A DNA stretch of 64,000 bases from Asterias amurensis (GCF_032118995.1 NC_092663.1:8680001-8744000); one strand, 5' to 3'; shown: positions 20,701 through 29,220, counted from the first letter of the stretch. The notes: generated by a model not told the origin, from the sequence alone. A program made the numbers and translations.

Positions 20701-23537
20701 GCGCAAAATGTGCAAGACACTTCGTGAACGTTGCCATGTTTGTTTATGTTTTTTCATGTTTTTTTAGCAATCGAATGGTGGCGCTAGACAGTTTGCTTTT
20801 ACTGCTGAAGGGATTTTAATCACTGGCGTTTTGTCGAGTACATGTACTTGTGTAATTTACAGAAATAAATTAAAATTGTTCATGTAATAAGTAACAAATT
20901 AAACATTTCATCGATGCTTGTTAATTTAAATTTACCTTTTGTGTCATGTTCTAATTCAACCCCTTCAAATAAACCAACAATTCCATTTCGTGTAAAGCGA
21001 TAGCGCCTGTAAATTTCATCGTCCGTTAATAATGTATCAAGTGGGCATCTTCGGTCACGAGATAACCTTTCTCGGCGTAATGCCCACCCGGCTTCTCTGT
21101 CTAGAAGCAGCATTAACGCCATTTTGAGACTAGAGCAACGTGAGTTAAGATGACCCTTTGGGTGATCGTAAGTTACGATGTACCTTAGCTGGTTGTCAAG
21201 AAATGTGGGACGTCTAGAATGCATCGTAAGTTTCGTGCAATCGATGGGGGAGCACGTCGTAAGTTTACGACGCGTGTTCATCGTAACTTGAGCTACGACG
21301 CCTCGTAGCGCTTCGTGAAATCGACCCCAGGTGTAAGGAAATTGTTTTCTTGAATTTTTTTCTGGTCGTTTAAGAACATTTCTGGTCCAGTAAACATTTT
21401 GAGCCATAAGCCAAACAGTGTTGTGGATTTTAGTTTCAAATTTTCTCCCTGAAGTCCTGCAATCCCTTGAACTCCTAGAACATCCACTGGATTGCTTCAT
21501 TGTGCTGAAAATATAGGAGCACTCCTACAAGAGTGAATGTGGTCATGAGTATACTTATCAGACGCAATTAGAATGCTTCTATCGTTTCGACTTTTGAGAC
21601 GCTCGCGTAAATATCCCTGTATAAAAGCATTGATGTTTTTTTGTTTCCACTCTGTAGGCGAATCAGGAAGTGACTCCTCCAAGGGAAAGGACATCAATCC
21701 CAGAGACTTAATGTCATCTGTCATCTCTGCCGCCAACCGCAAACTGAAAGGACGCTCCGCCAAGAAGTCGCTGCTGAGCGCAGAGGAGAGCGACGGAGCC
21801 GAGTACGGATTCCTTGGGAAAGGTGGGGAGGTGGAACTCAAGGTTCGAGCCATCAGGAATCAGACTACGGACAAAGTGGGCGAGGAAGAGGACGATGTGT
21901 TACATCCTGTGGAGCGACAGAGGAGCACCGTCAAGGTCATCTTGAGGAGGGACTCCCACAGCTCTGTTGAGACCCACTCAAATGTAGACAGTGAGGTCAA
22001 CTACTCGGATATGGAGACCCACTCCCACACTTACAACAGGCCAAGAGAAAAACACCCTTCTCCGAGGGGTTTTTACAACACGGTTGACCCATCGAGGGGA
22101 CGTACAATATCAGCTTCTTCGGAATCTAGCAATCAGACTTCCTCTCAAGGGGCCAGTGGGCAAGGAGCAACTGGCCGAAGCAGTAGCCGGAAAACTGTCT
22201 TGAAACCGGATAAAGATTGGAAGTCTGAGTTTGCGCGAGAGAGGCAGCGGATTGAAAAAGAGCACCAGAAGGCTCTGCGGGACTATGAGAAAGAGGACGC
22301 CATGAATGTGGAGGAACTCTATCGGTCAAGAGACTACCTCCGAGAGATATCAGCGGTCTCCAGCAAAATTGCCAACTTCGCCTCGCAGAAGTCCACAGAT
22401 GAGGAGGCCGGGGGCAGCAGACGGACTGGACGGTCGATGGACACTGAGTCGATACTCTCAGACTTTTCCACAGCATCTTCGAACAATAACAACACACTGC
22501 ATGCTGCAAGGTCCGATCCTGTCTTCAACACAAAATTAGAGATCCGAGAATCCCCGTCGGAAAGTGAGAGTGATTTTGTTCAAACGTTAAAAGCCACCTT
22601 TGATGAGCGCCTGCAGAAAGTCATGCACCAAGAGAACGAGGAGGATCGTTTCTCGGACAAAAGCTCCGCCTCTTCAAAAACTGCACGCAATGACAGACGT
22701 ACAAATGACGGGGTGTACACAGCCTCTCCTTACACTATGCCGGATGACCAGGATGCTTACAGGGTTCGAACAGGCAGTGGGACGTACCTCCGAAATCTGA
22801 GACAAATTCCATTGAGTAGGACACCGACAGGGGCTACGACCAACAGTTCCCAGCCCCAGTCTTTAACATCACGATTCAATGAACTCTCCATGGCCCCTCA
22901 GAGGTCCGAGGTTGAGATAATGACAACCTCGAGCCCAAACTCCACATCCTCCTCACCGACCCGCAGCTCCAAGGTGCCACCTCGTAAGAAAAATTACTAT
23001 GAGGTGATTCTGACTCTAGAGAAAACCGGCCTCACAGCAGAAGAACCAACTTTAACAATTAAATCAGCCCCACCATCTGCGACAAAAACCACAGCTAGAG
23101 AATCTTCACCGAAAAGAATTGTGGAGAAGCATAAAAAGCGCTCTGAAGCTGTAGCTCAGGACACGATGTCGATTAAAGAGCAACATCGAGAGAACCGACG
23201 ACGACGTCACACGGTCGGCGGAGGTCGGGACGCTCCGGAATACCGCAAAATCATGGAGTACAATTCAAATCGGGAGTCCTCTGCAAAGGACAATCCGCGC
23301 AAAATGAGCGCCTTTGATCGGTTAAAGCCATTTGGGAAACCGGCGACGGAGTCTCAGCCGCAGAACATGAAATCCTGGATAGACAGTGAGAGGGTTAGGA
23401 CCAACAGCAGTCCGAACCTCTTAGCCTCAGTGGCCATGTCGACGGCGCCCACCTCAAAACCCCTCTCTAAACCCAAAAGCACCTCAAACCTAGAGGGCGG
23501 AAAGAAAGTCAACCCACAAAAATTCAGCTATGTCTGA
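2531..23537 (+). CDS. ARHGAP21/23-like: ARHGAP21/23-type Rho GTPase-activating protein (3' part, 12 exons)
   Basis: Exons: 2531-2717, 3223-5381, 5993-6157 (probable cassette), 12108-12264, 13449-13647, 14684-14902, 15374-15442, 15599-15901, 16570-16725, 17903-18151, 19524-19773, 21658-23537. All junctions are GT/AG with matching phases, and the sum is one open frame of about 1,996 residues with the cassette (about 1,941 without). Domain order is PDZ, long disordered region, PH, RhoGAP, disordered tail, which is diagnostic of ARHGAP21/ARHGAP23. In vertebrates ARHGAP21 acts mainly on CDC42 and is recruited to the Golgi through ARF1 binding at the PH region. The catalytic arginine is present in GIYRVPG, with the conserved Lys in the [12 protein letters not shown] segment and Asn in RNLAIVFGP. 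The start codon and N-terminus lie before the window. Two vertebrate paralogues exist, so this is presumably the pre-duplication orthologue. Family assignment is secure; the GTPase target is inferred. Confidence 0.93.
2926..3073 (+). mobile_element. SINE/LINE-like 3' tail with (TTA)n
   Basis: Contains the AAGCGCTTTGGGA ... AAAAGCGCTATATAAA motif followed by seven TTA units. This 3' tail type is common in animal SINE/LINE pairs. It sits in the intron between the PDZ exon and the large exon. Confidence 0.5.
3223..5381 (+). CDS. ARHGAP21/23-like: ARHGAP giant exon: end of PDZ plus disordered Ser/Arg/Gln-rich region
   Basis: About 719 codons. It opens with the last PDZ strand and the [15 protein letters not shown] motif typical of ARHGAP21/23, then runs into low-complexity sequence rich in Ser, Thr, Arg, Gln and Asn with no recognisable fold. 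Near the 3' end is an acidic patch (about 4860-4885), then a basic Arg-rich segment (about 5090-5230) and a Ser-rich tail with an acidic DDDYPP end. The splice donor is GTCAGT at 5382; reading through it would give a 25-residue alternative end stopping at 5458. A single huge disordered exon after the PDZ is also a feature of the vertebrate genes. Confidence 0.92.
5993..6157 (+). CDS. ARHGAP21/23-like: ARHGAP probable cassette exon (55 codons, phase 1-1)
   Basis: Flanked by GTACAG and GTCAGT. It is 165 nt with phase 1 on both sides, so it can be included or skipped without a frame change: exon 3223-5381 also ends in phase 1 and 12108-12264 starts in phase 1. The encoded peptide ([34 protein letters not shown]) is basic and Ser-rich like its neighbours and contains a candidate phosphosite motif, RHQSID. 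I do not recognise it firmly from vertebrate homologues. Confidence 0.65.
6267..6623 (+). repeat. Family A inverted-repeat element
   Basis: Roughly 355 bp with ends TTAAAGACACTGGACAC and GTGTCCAGTGGCTTTA, sharing the AACAAACCTGTGAAAATTTG core. Non-coding. Lies in the ARHGAP intron 110 bp after the cassette exon. Confidence 0.8.
6750..7037 (-). repeat. Family A inverted-repeat element, internally deleted
   Basis: Opposite orientation to the 6267 copy. It ends in TTAAAGGCAGTGGACAC and GTGTCCACTGTCTTTAA. About 100 bp of the middle, including the CGAGACCTC hairpin, is missing. Confidence 0.8.
7030..7480. repeat. Tandem duplication, two copies of about 223 bp
   Basis: The same sequence starts at about 7038 and 7261 (ATCTGCTAACTGCCAGCC...) with few differences. 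Each copy has a poly-G run (about 12 and 16 G). The duplicated unit includes the final bases of the family A element at 6750-7037. Confidence 0.9.
7490..10720. other. Intron of the ARHGAP gene, no exon seen
   Basis: AT-rich sequence with no supported exon. A region at about 9090-9425 carries the repeat shared with 2190-2335 plus tRNA-like remnants. The rest shows nothing I can name. Confidence 0.5.
9349..9421 (+). repeat. tRNA-like SINE remnant
   Basis: The string TAGCTCAATTGGTAGAGC resembles a tRNA D-arm / A box, and GTTGGTCCAAATCC is a degraded B box. Stem pairing is imperfect, and a similar degraded copy in opposite orientation lies about 250 bp upstream. This suggests a SINE head rather than a working tRNA. 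Confidence 0.4.
10723..11101. repeat. Family D long palindromic element
   Basis: Near-palindrome of about 379 bp. Ends are TTAAAGGAACACGTTGCC and GGCAACGTGTTCCTTTAA. The centre is a hairpin around GGCCATT ... AAAATTTTGAC ... AATGGCC. Further copies lie at 42093-42484 and 62735-63058. Non-coding; a MITE-type element. Confidence 0.9.
11177..11880 (+). repeat. 94-bp minisatellite, about 7-8 units
   Basis: ATGGCTGCTGAA recurs at 11177, 11248, 11342, 11436, 11530, 11624 and 11718, with a variant at 11819. The core period is exactly 94 bp and the outer units are diverged or shortened. Each unit holds an imperfect palindrome (AGCCATAGCCAAAG / CTTTGGCTTCAGCTGTGGCT). No frame stays open, so it is not coding. 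Confidence 0.95.
12108..12264 (+). CDS. ARHGAP21/23-like: ARHGAP exon: linker before PH
   Basis: Follows TTGACAG and ends before GTAAGT; phase 1 in, phase 2 out. Encodes [22 protein letters not shown] and a Ser-rich stretch. The RRTSYLRAT segment with an acidic run fits the conserved pre-PH linker of the family. Confidence 0.88.
12283..13300 (+). repeat. 74-bp minisatellite, about 13-14 units
   Basis: Unit of 74 bp (CATAACCGTAATTGGCTTC ... TGTATGAATTATTGTATC ...) repeated from just after the 12264 splice donor to about 13290. Copies differ by only a few bases; one unit near 13250 is shortened by about 3 bp and the outermost copies are most diverged. Each unit carries a CTCTTCAACCAG polypyrimidine-AG that resembles a splice acceptor. 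Confidence 0.95.
13449..13647 (+). CDS. ARHGAP21/23-like: ARHGAP exon: linker and PH start
   Basis: Follows AAAAGCAG and ends at GAATGGAAG before GTACAG; phase 2 in, phase 0 out. Encodes the basic [14 protein letters not shown] motif and ends VELKEWK, the first strand of the PH domain. Confidence 0.9.
13835..13972. repeat. Short inverted-repeat element
   Basis: Arms GAGTTGTGGTGGTT and AACCACCACAAGTC enclose about 100 bp with a second nested pairing. The layout is MITE-like. Seen once here. Confidence 0.5.
14684..14902 (+). CDS. ARHGAP21/23-like: ARHGAP exon: PH domain main part
   Basis: Follows TCCTTTTAG and ends at ATCCAG before GTAAGT; 73 codons, phase 0-0. It contains [40 protein letters not shown] and [14 protein letters not shown], i.e. 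the PH beta strands. In ARHGAP21 the PH domain and its C-terminal extension bind ARF1. Confidence 0.93.
14935..15345 (+). repeat. Degenerate tandem repeat, about 95 bp period
   Basis: Variants of GGACCAAGCAT...CCTTG.GAACC recur at about 14938, 15032, 15133 and 15290. Strongly diverged, lying in the intron that splits the PH domain. Confidence 0.5.
15374..15442 (+). CDS. ARHGAP21/23-like: ARHGAP exon: PH C-terminal helix
   Basis: 23 codons, phase 0-0, between TATGTACAG and GTAAGT. Encodes [19 protein letters not shown], the PH-closing helix with its invariant Trp. Easily missed because of its size. Confidence 0.9.
15599..15901 (+). CDS. ARHGAP21/23-like: ARHGAP exon: PH-RhoGAP linker
   Basis: 101 codons, phase 0-0, after CTCCAACAG. 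Ser/Gln/Pro-rich linker with a basic cluster ([10 protein letters not shown]), then [15 protein letters not shown], the entry to the RhoGAP fold (vertebrate FGVRLDDCPPA-type). Confidence 0.92.
15937..16527 (+). repeat. Two adjacent family A elements, first one truncated
   Basis: A left-hand part runs 15937 to about 16139; a full copy follows at about 16140-16527 in the same orientation. Both carry the CTGTGAAAA-TTGA-CTCAA core. The full copy stops about 40 bp before the next RhoGAP exon. Confidence 0.8.
16570..16725 (+). CDS. ARHGAP21/23-like: ARHGAP exon: RhoGAP domain with arginine finger
   Basis: 52 codons, phase 0-0, after TTCTTACAG. Contains [17 protein letters not shown] and [14 protein letters not shown]; the Arg of GIYRVPG is the catalytic finger inserted into the GTPase active site. 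Confidence 0.95.
16940..17110. repeat. Family H inverted-repeat element
   Basis: Paired arms rich in CCTAACTTAG / CTAAGTTAGGA, with outer ends CAGCCGTCAATTTCAC and GTGAAATTGGCTG. Related copies are at 27330-27495 and 37590-37728. Confidence 0.75.
17320..17902 (+). repeat. Degenerate minisatellite, about 80 bp, ending at a splice acceptor
   Basis: TGAATATT recurs at about 17326, 17407, 17491, 17564, 17646, 17729, 17811 and 17889. Copies 2, 4 and 6 resemble each other (GGATGCcAATcAATATGCAGAC) more than copies 3, 5 and 7, so the array looks dimeric (about 160 bp). The eighth copy continues into the coding exon at 17903. Confidence 0.85.
17903..18151 (+). CDS. ARHGAP21/23-like: ARHGAP exon: RhoGAP domain core
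   Basis: 83 codons, phase 0-0, acceptor ATATTTGTAG. Encodes [37 protein letters not shown] and [16 protein letters not shown], with the conserved Lys before FFRKLP. The acceptor was placed by phase and by the family WRDLNVISSLLK motif. Confidence 0.94.
18190..18582 (-). repeat. Family A inverted-repeat element, full length
   Basis: About 393 bp, TTAAAGGCAGTGGACAC to GTGTCCAGTGTCTTTAA, with the central GAGACCTCAAATT / AATTTGAGGTCTC hairpin intact. A good reference copy of the family. Confidence 0.9.
19049..19424 (+). repeat. Family B inverted-repeat element, full length
   Basis: TTTAAAGCCATTGGACCC to GGGTCCAATGGCTTTAAA, about 376 bp. It shares the AACAAACCTGTGAAAATTTAGG core with family A but has its own centre (ATTCTCGTTAACGAGAAT palindrome). 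Other copies: 43712, 45898 (inverted) and 49510. Confidence 0.9.
19524..19773 (+). CDS. ARHGAP21/23-like: ARHGAP exon: RhoGAP domain end
   Basis: Follows TTTCCCGTAG; phase 0 in, phase 1 out before GTAGGT. Encodes [18 protein letters not shown] (conserved Asn and GPTL) and [15 protein letters not shown], the last RhoGAP helix, then a short acidic linker. Confidence 0.94.
19806..20090. repeat. Inverted-repeat element (family J)
   Basis: Terminal repeats AGTTATATATATAAGAACTA and TAGTTCTTATATATAACT frame about 285 bp that include two copies of AAGTTGACAAAACAGCATC. It begins only about 33 bp after the splice donor at 19774. One copy seen. Confidence 0.75.
20411..21331 (-). mobile_element. PIF/Harbinger-derived element with transposase fragment
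   Basis: Terminal inverted repeats CCAGGGGTCGGTTTCACGAA and TTCGTGAAATCGACCCCAGG bound 921 bp. TGT lies directly outside both ends, a possible 3-bp target duplication. Subterminal regions are rich in inverted CGTCGTA / TACGACG motifs. The minus strand carries an 80-codon HARBI1-like frame. Class assignment rests on that fragment and the 3-bp flank; canonical Harbinger flanks are usually TWA, so the TGT is atypical. Confidence 0.6.
20880..21122 (-). pseudogene. HARBI1-like transposase N-terminal fragment
   Basis: An 80-codon frame from an ATG at 21122 to a stop at 20880. It includes [20 protein letters not shown] and [20 protein letters not shown], resembling the N-terminal helical region of HARBI1-type transposases (D-P-L-x-L-x-D-x-E-L-x-x-R-Y-R-F). 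The DDE catalytic region is absent, so it cannot encode an active enzyme unless spliced to sequence not seen here. Confidence 0.55.
21658..23537 (+). CDS. ARHGAP21/23-like: ARHGAP terminal exon: disordered C-terminus
   Basis: 626 codons after TCTGTAG (phase 1) to a TGA at 23535. Ser-, Arg- and Lys-rich, with segments such as [20 protein letters not shown] and [19 protein letters not shown] (helical and charged), [14 protein letters not shown], and [17 protein letters not shown]. The extreme C-terminus is KFSYV: S-x-V at -2/0 fits a class I PDZ ligand. A long C-terminal region after RhoGAP is typical of ARHGAP21/23. Confidence 0.93.
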
Positions 23538-25210
23538 AAATGAGTGGTCAATTTCAGAGAGCTGCTTGGAAAACATTGTGGGTTACCAGCCAAGAATGTG
23601 TTGCTAGCTTAAATGCTATGTTATGCTAACGACCATTGACTGGTCCCCACACACCAATTCCCAACAATTGAAATTGAAAAGCAACTTGTTTCTGCTAACA
23701 GCTTTAAGTTAAGTTTTCTTTTTTTAAGATGAATGATGGATTTTTTTCATTTTTAGGATTAACAGAAAGTGGTTTCTTTCATTTGGTTTTAGTTTCTGAA
23801 GGAACAAAACGACATCGAGACGATGGTAAAATGATTAATAATTTCACTGTAAATAGTCACACACATTAACATGTAAATACACAATTGCAAGCAAGTTTTA
23901 AAAAGTTCTGCAAGAAAAACAAATTGTACATAACGACACAAAATTTATACTAATAACACCATACATATTGGAAAGTATTTTATCTGTAAAAAGGAATAAG
24001 ACAAAGGAGTATGTACACAGTGTAAATAGATATTAATTAATAACAAACCTTGTGTTTAGGAACTATAAAAGTTTATTTGATATGGGGTTTTTTTTTCTCA
24101 CTTTATCTGTGAAGTGGTACATTGCATTAAGGTGGGTTTTTGAAGTTTTTTATAAATCAGAAAGCAGAAAATTGTAGGCACTAGCATTTATTTAAAGACT
24201 GTTTAAAGACACTATTGGTAATTTTCAAAGACCAGTGTTCTCACTTGCTGTATCTCAACATATGCATAAATTAACAAACCTGTGAAAATTTGAGCTTGAT
24301 TGGTCATCGTCGGAGATAACTATGTTAGAAAAAACACCCATGTCACACAAAGTTGTGTGCTTCCAGATGCTTGATTTCGAGACCTCAAATTCTTAATCTG
24401 AGGTCTCAAAATCAAATTCGTGGAAAATTACTTCTTTCTCAAAAACTACGTCACTTCAGAGGGAGCCATTTCTCACAATGTTTTGTACTATCAACCTCTC
24501 CCCATTACTCGTTACCAAGTGAGGTCTTATGCTAATAATTATTTTGAGTAATTACCAATGGTGTCCACTGCCTTTAAAGTGCATTTTACAGCACTTTTGG
24601 CTAGTTGTTTGCTCCACCGATCATTATTGTTCGGGGCCAATCAAATGTCTTCTTCGTTTACAAATCTTTAACAAAGGTATTTTTTTAAATTTATTTTGTA
24701 TGTCTTTTGTATTGCCCTATTTCATCAATGAAGTGAAAAAAGAAAATTCAAATCAATTACCAATCATATTAACAACATTTTGTAGAATAACATTCATTTT
24801 TTACAAATAAGTTGATTTTTGTTTGATTGTTTGTTTATTTGTTTGTAACAAGCTCAACTTCTTCGTAAAAGAATGAGGGCGCTATTTTTGGTAATACGCG
24901 GTGCGAGTTTTCCTGGTGATTCAAGTAGCTACGGTGCTAACAATATGCCGTAAAGTGATTTGAAGGCGTCAACATTTACTTTTGTAATATTTTACTTAAG
25001 GTTTTCCCTGCCATTTTTAACAAAAATCCATTCATTTGAACACCTGGCTCATTCAATTTCATTTGAAAATGAATGCTGTCTTGGATCAGCATTCAAAAGG
25101 AGTAATGCAATTTCACCAGTTTAGTATTCACTGGGCAAGATTTTTCAATTTCACTAGGCCGCAAGATTCAATCAATTTTGTATAAGCCAGAACCAAGAGC
25201 TAGTCAACCA
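23538..25210. other. ARHGAP 3' region and start of intergenic DNA
   Basis: AT-rich; the 3' UTR presumably lies at its beginning. No canonical AATAAA could be fixed shortly after the stop codon. Apart from the family A element at 24203 nothing recognisable is seen. Confidence 0.5.
24203..24578 (+). repeat. Family A inverted-repeat element
   Basis: TTTAAAGACACTATTGG to GTGTCCACTGCCTTTAAA with the central CGAGACCTCAAATTC hairpin. About 376 bp; if the 3' UTR extends this far the element is inside it. Confidence 0.85.
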
Positions 25211-25211
25211 T

Positions 25212-25447
25212 TCAATGGACCCTTTTCATGAAATATGTAAATTATACAAAGCGCGTGCGCACTAACATTTTGGTTGGCAAAAAAGAGGAAAAACATCGCG
25301 CTGTTTTGTACACGGCTAATGGGTGCATGATGCTGACGCGATTGTTGTGCATCTGCTTATAGTGCACAACTCTATGGCGTTTGCCAACCAACTGGGTCTG
25401 TACGCATGCGTGAATGTAATTAGCATGTTTCATGAAAAGGGTCCATT
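25212..25447. repeat. Inverted-repeat element, 236 bp
   Basis: Ends AATGGACCCTTTTCATGAAA and TTTCATGAAAAGGGTCCATT are exact inverted repeats. Inner parts also pair (TTTGGTTGGCAAA / TTTGCCAACCAA). Non-coding MITE-type element. Confidence 0.85.
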
Positions 25448-26175
25448 TCATCAAGTGTAAATAGGTTGGCGAGTTCAACGTAAGAATGGTCAAAAATTAG
25501 TCTTGAATGACTCTGAAATGATTACAATGACTGAAGCGAATCTGAATGAGAAAAACATCATGTGTGAACGAAATTGGATGCATTAACAGCTAAAAAGAAA
25601 CCATAGTTTGAGTAGATTATGGGAAAGTGCGGGATTTGAATGCGTGTTGATGGAATTGACTAACTTTTTGGTGAAATTGGCTCGGAAAACCTATACTATC
25701 ACATTTCTTAATCTGAAAACAATATATATTTTGTAATTAGAACAATGTAAGTTGACATCTTGAGCTTTGTATACACACAAATCCATGAGAGCCAAAACGA
25801 GGCTTGATCCTCTAATGTGTCTGGTGCCTGTATTAGACAATCACTTAACCGTGAGTTTGTAACAGCTGTAAAAGGAAACCACACCAAGACATGATCACCT
25901 TGAAGAGTTTAACAATTCCATGCAAACCTTGACTTGGACTACTGTAAAAAAAAAATCAACGTTTCCATTTTACAATTCCATAAGATATTGCCACCCCAGA
26001 ATTTGATGAAATGCAAAATATTCAATTGCTTGTTTTGTTCACTGAAGATTTGTTTACTAAGCAGCAAAAACCACCTTTAATAAATTTTTATTTTTGTCAC
26101 CATCCTATTCAATTTTTCCAATAATCAAAACATTTCAAAAGCTCCAATAGTTTTATGACGCAACGTAGCAAAGAA

Positions 26176-26392
26176 GGGTATTGACACCTTTCACGCGCGT
26201 CACACGAGGCGACTGATGCCTCGCTCACCATGTTGGTGGTCAATAGGTTTACGTGTAGGTTTACGTGTAAATGCCGCGTCACCTAAAACACGCACATCTC
26301 TGAATAACACGTGTGGACATTGACCACCAAAATGGCGCATCCAAGATTGTTCTGATGATGACGTCAGGTGAATTGGGTCAATAGACAAAATT
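26176..26392. repeat. Inverted-repeat element with CRE-like motif
   Basis: Left half (GTATTGACACC ... CCATGTTGGTGGTCAA) pairs imperfectly with the right half (TTGACCACCAAAATGG ... GGGTCAATAGAC). The right arm contains a full TGACGTCA at about 26360. I read it as a fold-back repeat rather than a promoter. Confidence 0.6.
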
Positions 26393-26470
26393 GTGAACAC
26401 CACCCCCCTTTTCCATACCATTAAATCCCATCTATAGTAGTAATCACTTCCCTTCATACCAACATATCTT

Positions 26471-26602
26471 AAAGGCCGGTTTATAGTCAGTCACGCGATG
26501 GTCGGGCGACGGAAACCTTGTGCGCAATCTTAAGACTGAGGCCTCAAAACCGTGTCTAGATTTCCGACGCCCGACCAATCGCATGACCGACTATAACTTA
26601 AC
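26471..26602. repeat. Inverted-repeat element, about 130 bp
   Basis: GGCCGGTTTATAGTCAGTC ... GGTCGGGCGACGGAAA pairs with TTTCCGACGCCCGACC ... CGACTATAACTTAACC. A compact hairpin element. Confidence 0.75.
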
Positions 26603-28390
26603 CAATTTAAGTCAGTCTTTATCATTAAAAAACAATTCTGAACCATAATTATTTTGCTTTATTTTGGTGCATACATAAAGGAAAATGTTTTTATGTTCTT
26701 ATAAACAACAGTTTGATACATTTTTTTATAATTCTTTTTGAAACACATTTCTGATGTATTTTTATTAATATTATTTGTGTATTGAAATACTGCCCTTTGT
26801 AAAAAAAAAAAAAAAAAAAAAAAAGAACAAGAAACAAGAACAAAACAAGTTTTATGTTTCCTTTTTTTATTTATGGGATTCTTATTTTCTTTCTTTCAAG
26901 GATTCAAATACAATTTGAACTGAATATGCAGTTTGTATAAAGATTTTGTCTTGTTTGCATTGTTTTGATTGGTTTTTGACTTGAAATTTGTCCTAAAGCA
27001 CAAAGCTTTTATTCTCCCAGTTGCAATAATTGTAACCCTAGGTCCTCCTGATGGCCGAAACCACAATGTTTTGACAAACCACAAGTTAACAGTTGGCAAA
27101 TTTTGTTACCTTTTTAAAAAAATTAAATACTGTACCAATTTGGTACATTTAAAATGTACGGGAAAAACGAGTGAGACAAAATGCAAAATTGTAACTTGTG
27201 GTCCATCATAGTGACCAAGCCCTGTGTTTTCCACAGCTAATATAACAATCGTTATTTAAGTACTTCAAGACAAACTTCAAGAGAAACAAAAATCTACAGG
27301 CAACTGAGGTCGGATTCAAACCCTGCGGCCGATTTCACAAAATGCTAGGATTAATCCTGACTCGAGTTAGGACGAGTAACCCGTCCTAACTTAGGATGGG
27401 TTCAATTCGTCCTACGTATTTGAATACGGAACTGAACCCGTCTAAGTCCTAAGATTAATCCTAAGTTAGGAAGAGTTTGGTGAAATCGACGGCTGGACCT
27501 CCAGCTCTGATACACTGTATGCATTATACTAGGCCGTTGAAAGAATGTTATATATATATATCCCTCGGTGCAAAAAAAACGCCAGAATTTCACATTAAAT
27601 ATAATTTTGGGTGTTATTCATGAAATAAAACTTATTACTTAATTTAATTCTTTCTTACTTTTTAAACATGGTTAATGTTCTTCATGCTGAAAATGATTTG
27701 GTAACTCGTTATTAATTCATTTACTGGAGAGAGTGGCCCCTTGCAACGGTAAATTATTTATTTATTTTTCTACAAAAGGAAAAGAAAGTTGTTTACACCT
27801 TACGACAGAGAAAATTGGTGCGTCATTTTAAAATGAATGCGTAACAACTTATAGGATTCGATATTTTGCATGGGAGTATGGTGAAGTGAAGTTTCACTCA
27901 CTATACCATAAAAAATTTAATAATTTATGAGCTTACCAAGAGAAGAACTTTTTAAGTTAAAGCAAAAGAAGCTGTAAGAGAATTGATTAAACTGAACTGA
28001 ATGCGCCACAAAATAAATACTTTGTGTTAAGAAGTTATTACTATACTGCATGGAGCATTTGTATGGTTAATTTATTCACAATATTATGTAAAAACAAAAG
28101 CGAACAAAAATGACATCATGCAAATTTGTATACCATTTACAGCTATTTAATGATAATGTATGTTATAAATTGTAATACATTTGAGTTTAGACGGAAGAAA
28201 AGCAATAAAAAAATGATTATCGGGTAAGAAATACATGTACATTCATTTTAGGGTCAGCGCCCTGTTTCATAAAGACTGTTGGCACAACTTTTTGCTGAGC
28301 TCTGAAAAAAAGTAGCTTAGCAGAAATCGGTTGACAACTGACATGTCATTAGGATGTCACTGTTGCAACTGGTGCCCTGCTCAATTTGCT
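26603..28390. other. Intergenic DNA with one family H element
   Basis: AT-rich, including a 24-base A run at about 26800. A family H inverted repeat lies at 27330-27495 (arms GATTTCACAAAATGC..TAGGATTAATCCT / GGTGAAATCGACGGC). No coding sequence supported. Confidence 0.55.
27330..27495. repeat. Family H inverted-repeat element
   Basis: Same arms as 16940-17110: CTAGGATTAATCCTGACTC, CCTAACTTAGGATGGG, and CTAAGTTAGGAAGAGTTTGG. About 166 bp. Confidence 0.8.
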
Positions 28391-28394
28391 ATAC

Positions 28395-28550
28395 GCCTCT
28401 CTTAATATTTATGCATAAGGTACGTCACAATGCTAATCCAAAACGAGGCGATGGGCGCAGCCACTGCAAGTGATGGGGAATGTGCGCCCATAGCCTCATT
28501 TTGGGTAAGAATTATGACGTCATGCATAATTATTAAGAGAGGCGAGTTAT
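28395..28550. repeat. Inverted-repeat element, about 150 bp
   Basis: Left arm CGCCTCTCTTAATATTTATG ... GGGCGCA pairs with right arm TGCGCCC ... CATAATTATTAAGAGAGGCG. The open frame across it is a by-product. Confidence 0.8.
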
Positions 28551-29220
28551 GCAGTGATATGTGCTTAGCAGCTTTATGCGATAAGGGTCAATGTCACTTG
28601 AGGCAATTTACAAGCAATCGGTTCCAGAGAGAGTTAAACAATATTAATTATCATTTTTGTGTGGATTTTAAGGGCCTTGTCACACGAGGCAACTTTACAG
28701 CAACTTTGAGGCAACCAACTGCAGTGCATGCTTCAAGACCACTTGGGTAGCACATGTATAGTCATTTTTCGAACATCGTCTTTTTGGCATTTCACTGAGA
28801 AAAATTAATATTTATGAAAACGATTTTTGGTGCCTGTAATTTACATACACATCAATGTGTTTGATGTATAATTGGTTAATAAAGAAGCGTTTTTGTACCA
28901 CTTCATGGCAGAAAAGAGAAACATGCATTGTAATAACGTGTACAAAAAAGGGAAACTCTAGGACTATGCATTGTACAGAACAAAGTTGCTTGTTTTTTTA
29001 CTTTTTCTTATTTTTACAATGAAAAGGGCCTGCACTTAAAACCCCCCTCCCCCTACACTCCCCTATGAAAATTACTTGTAAAGAAAAATTCTAAACTAAA
29101 ACTAATCAATTTTGTTTGGGGTAATATAGGTTGATATTTGGCAGAAAAGGGTGGTTTTCTTGTTGATCCCAACCCAGACCTTATGAACCGTTATTTAATT
29201 TGGATACACACCACGATCTG

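Noticed and set aside
24353..24535. ORFs with near-identical peptides ([17 protein letters not shown]...) recurring across the window
   Set aside because: Each is a by-product of a family A inverted-repeat element; frames are short, occur in both orientations and carry no purifying pattern that I can see.
24873..24890. ATGAGGGCGCTATTTTTG followed by GTAATA as CNOT9 first exon
   Set aside because: Phase would fit, but the donor is weak, the distance is 7 kb and many chance ATGs would fit equally.
26355..26365. TGACGTCA as a CRE promoter element
   Set aside because: Lies in the arm of an inverted repeat, with no transcription start or coding exon nearby.
26799..26824. Poly-A tail of a processed pseudogene
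   Set aside because: No coding remnant upstream and no target duplication visible; a plain A run.
28430..28750. 106-codon ORF
   Set aside because: Spans an inverted-repeat element (28395-28550); no homology or splice sites.
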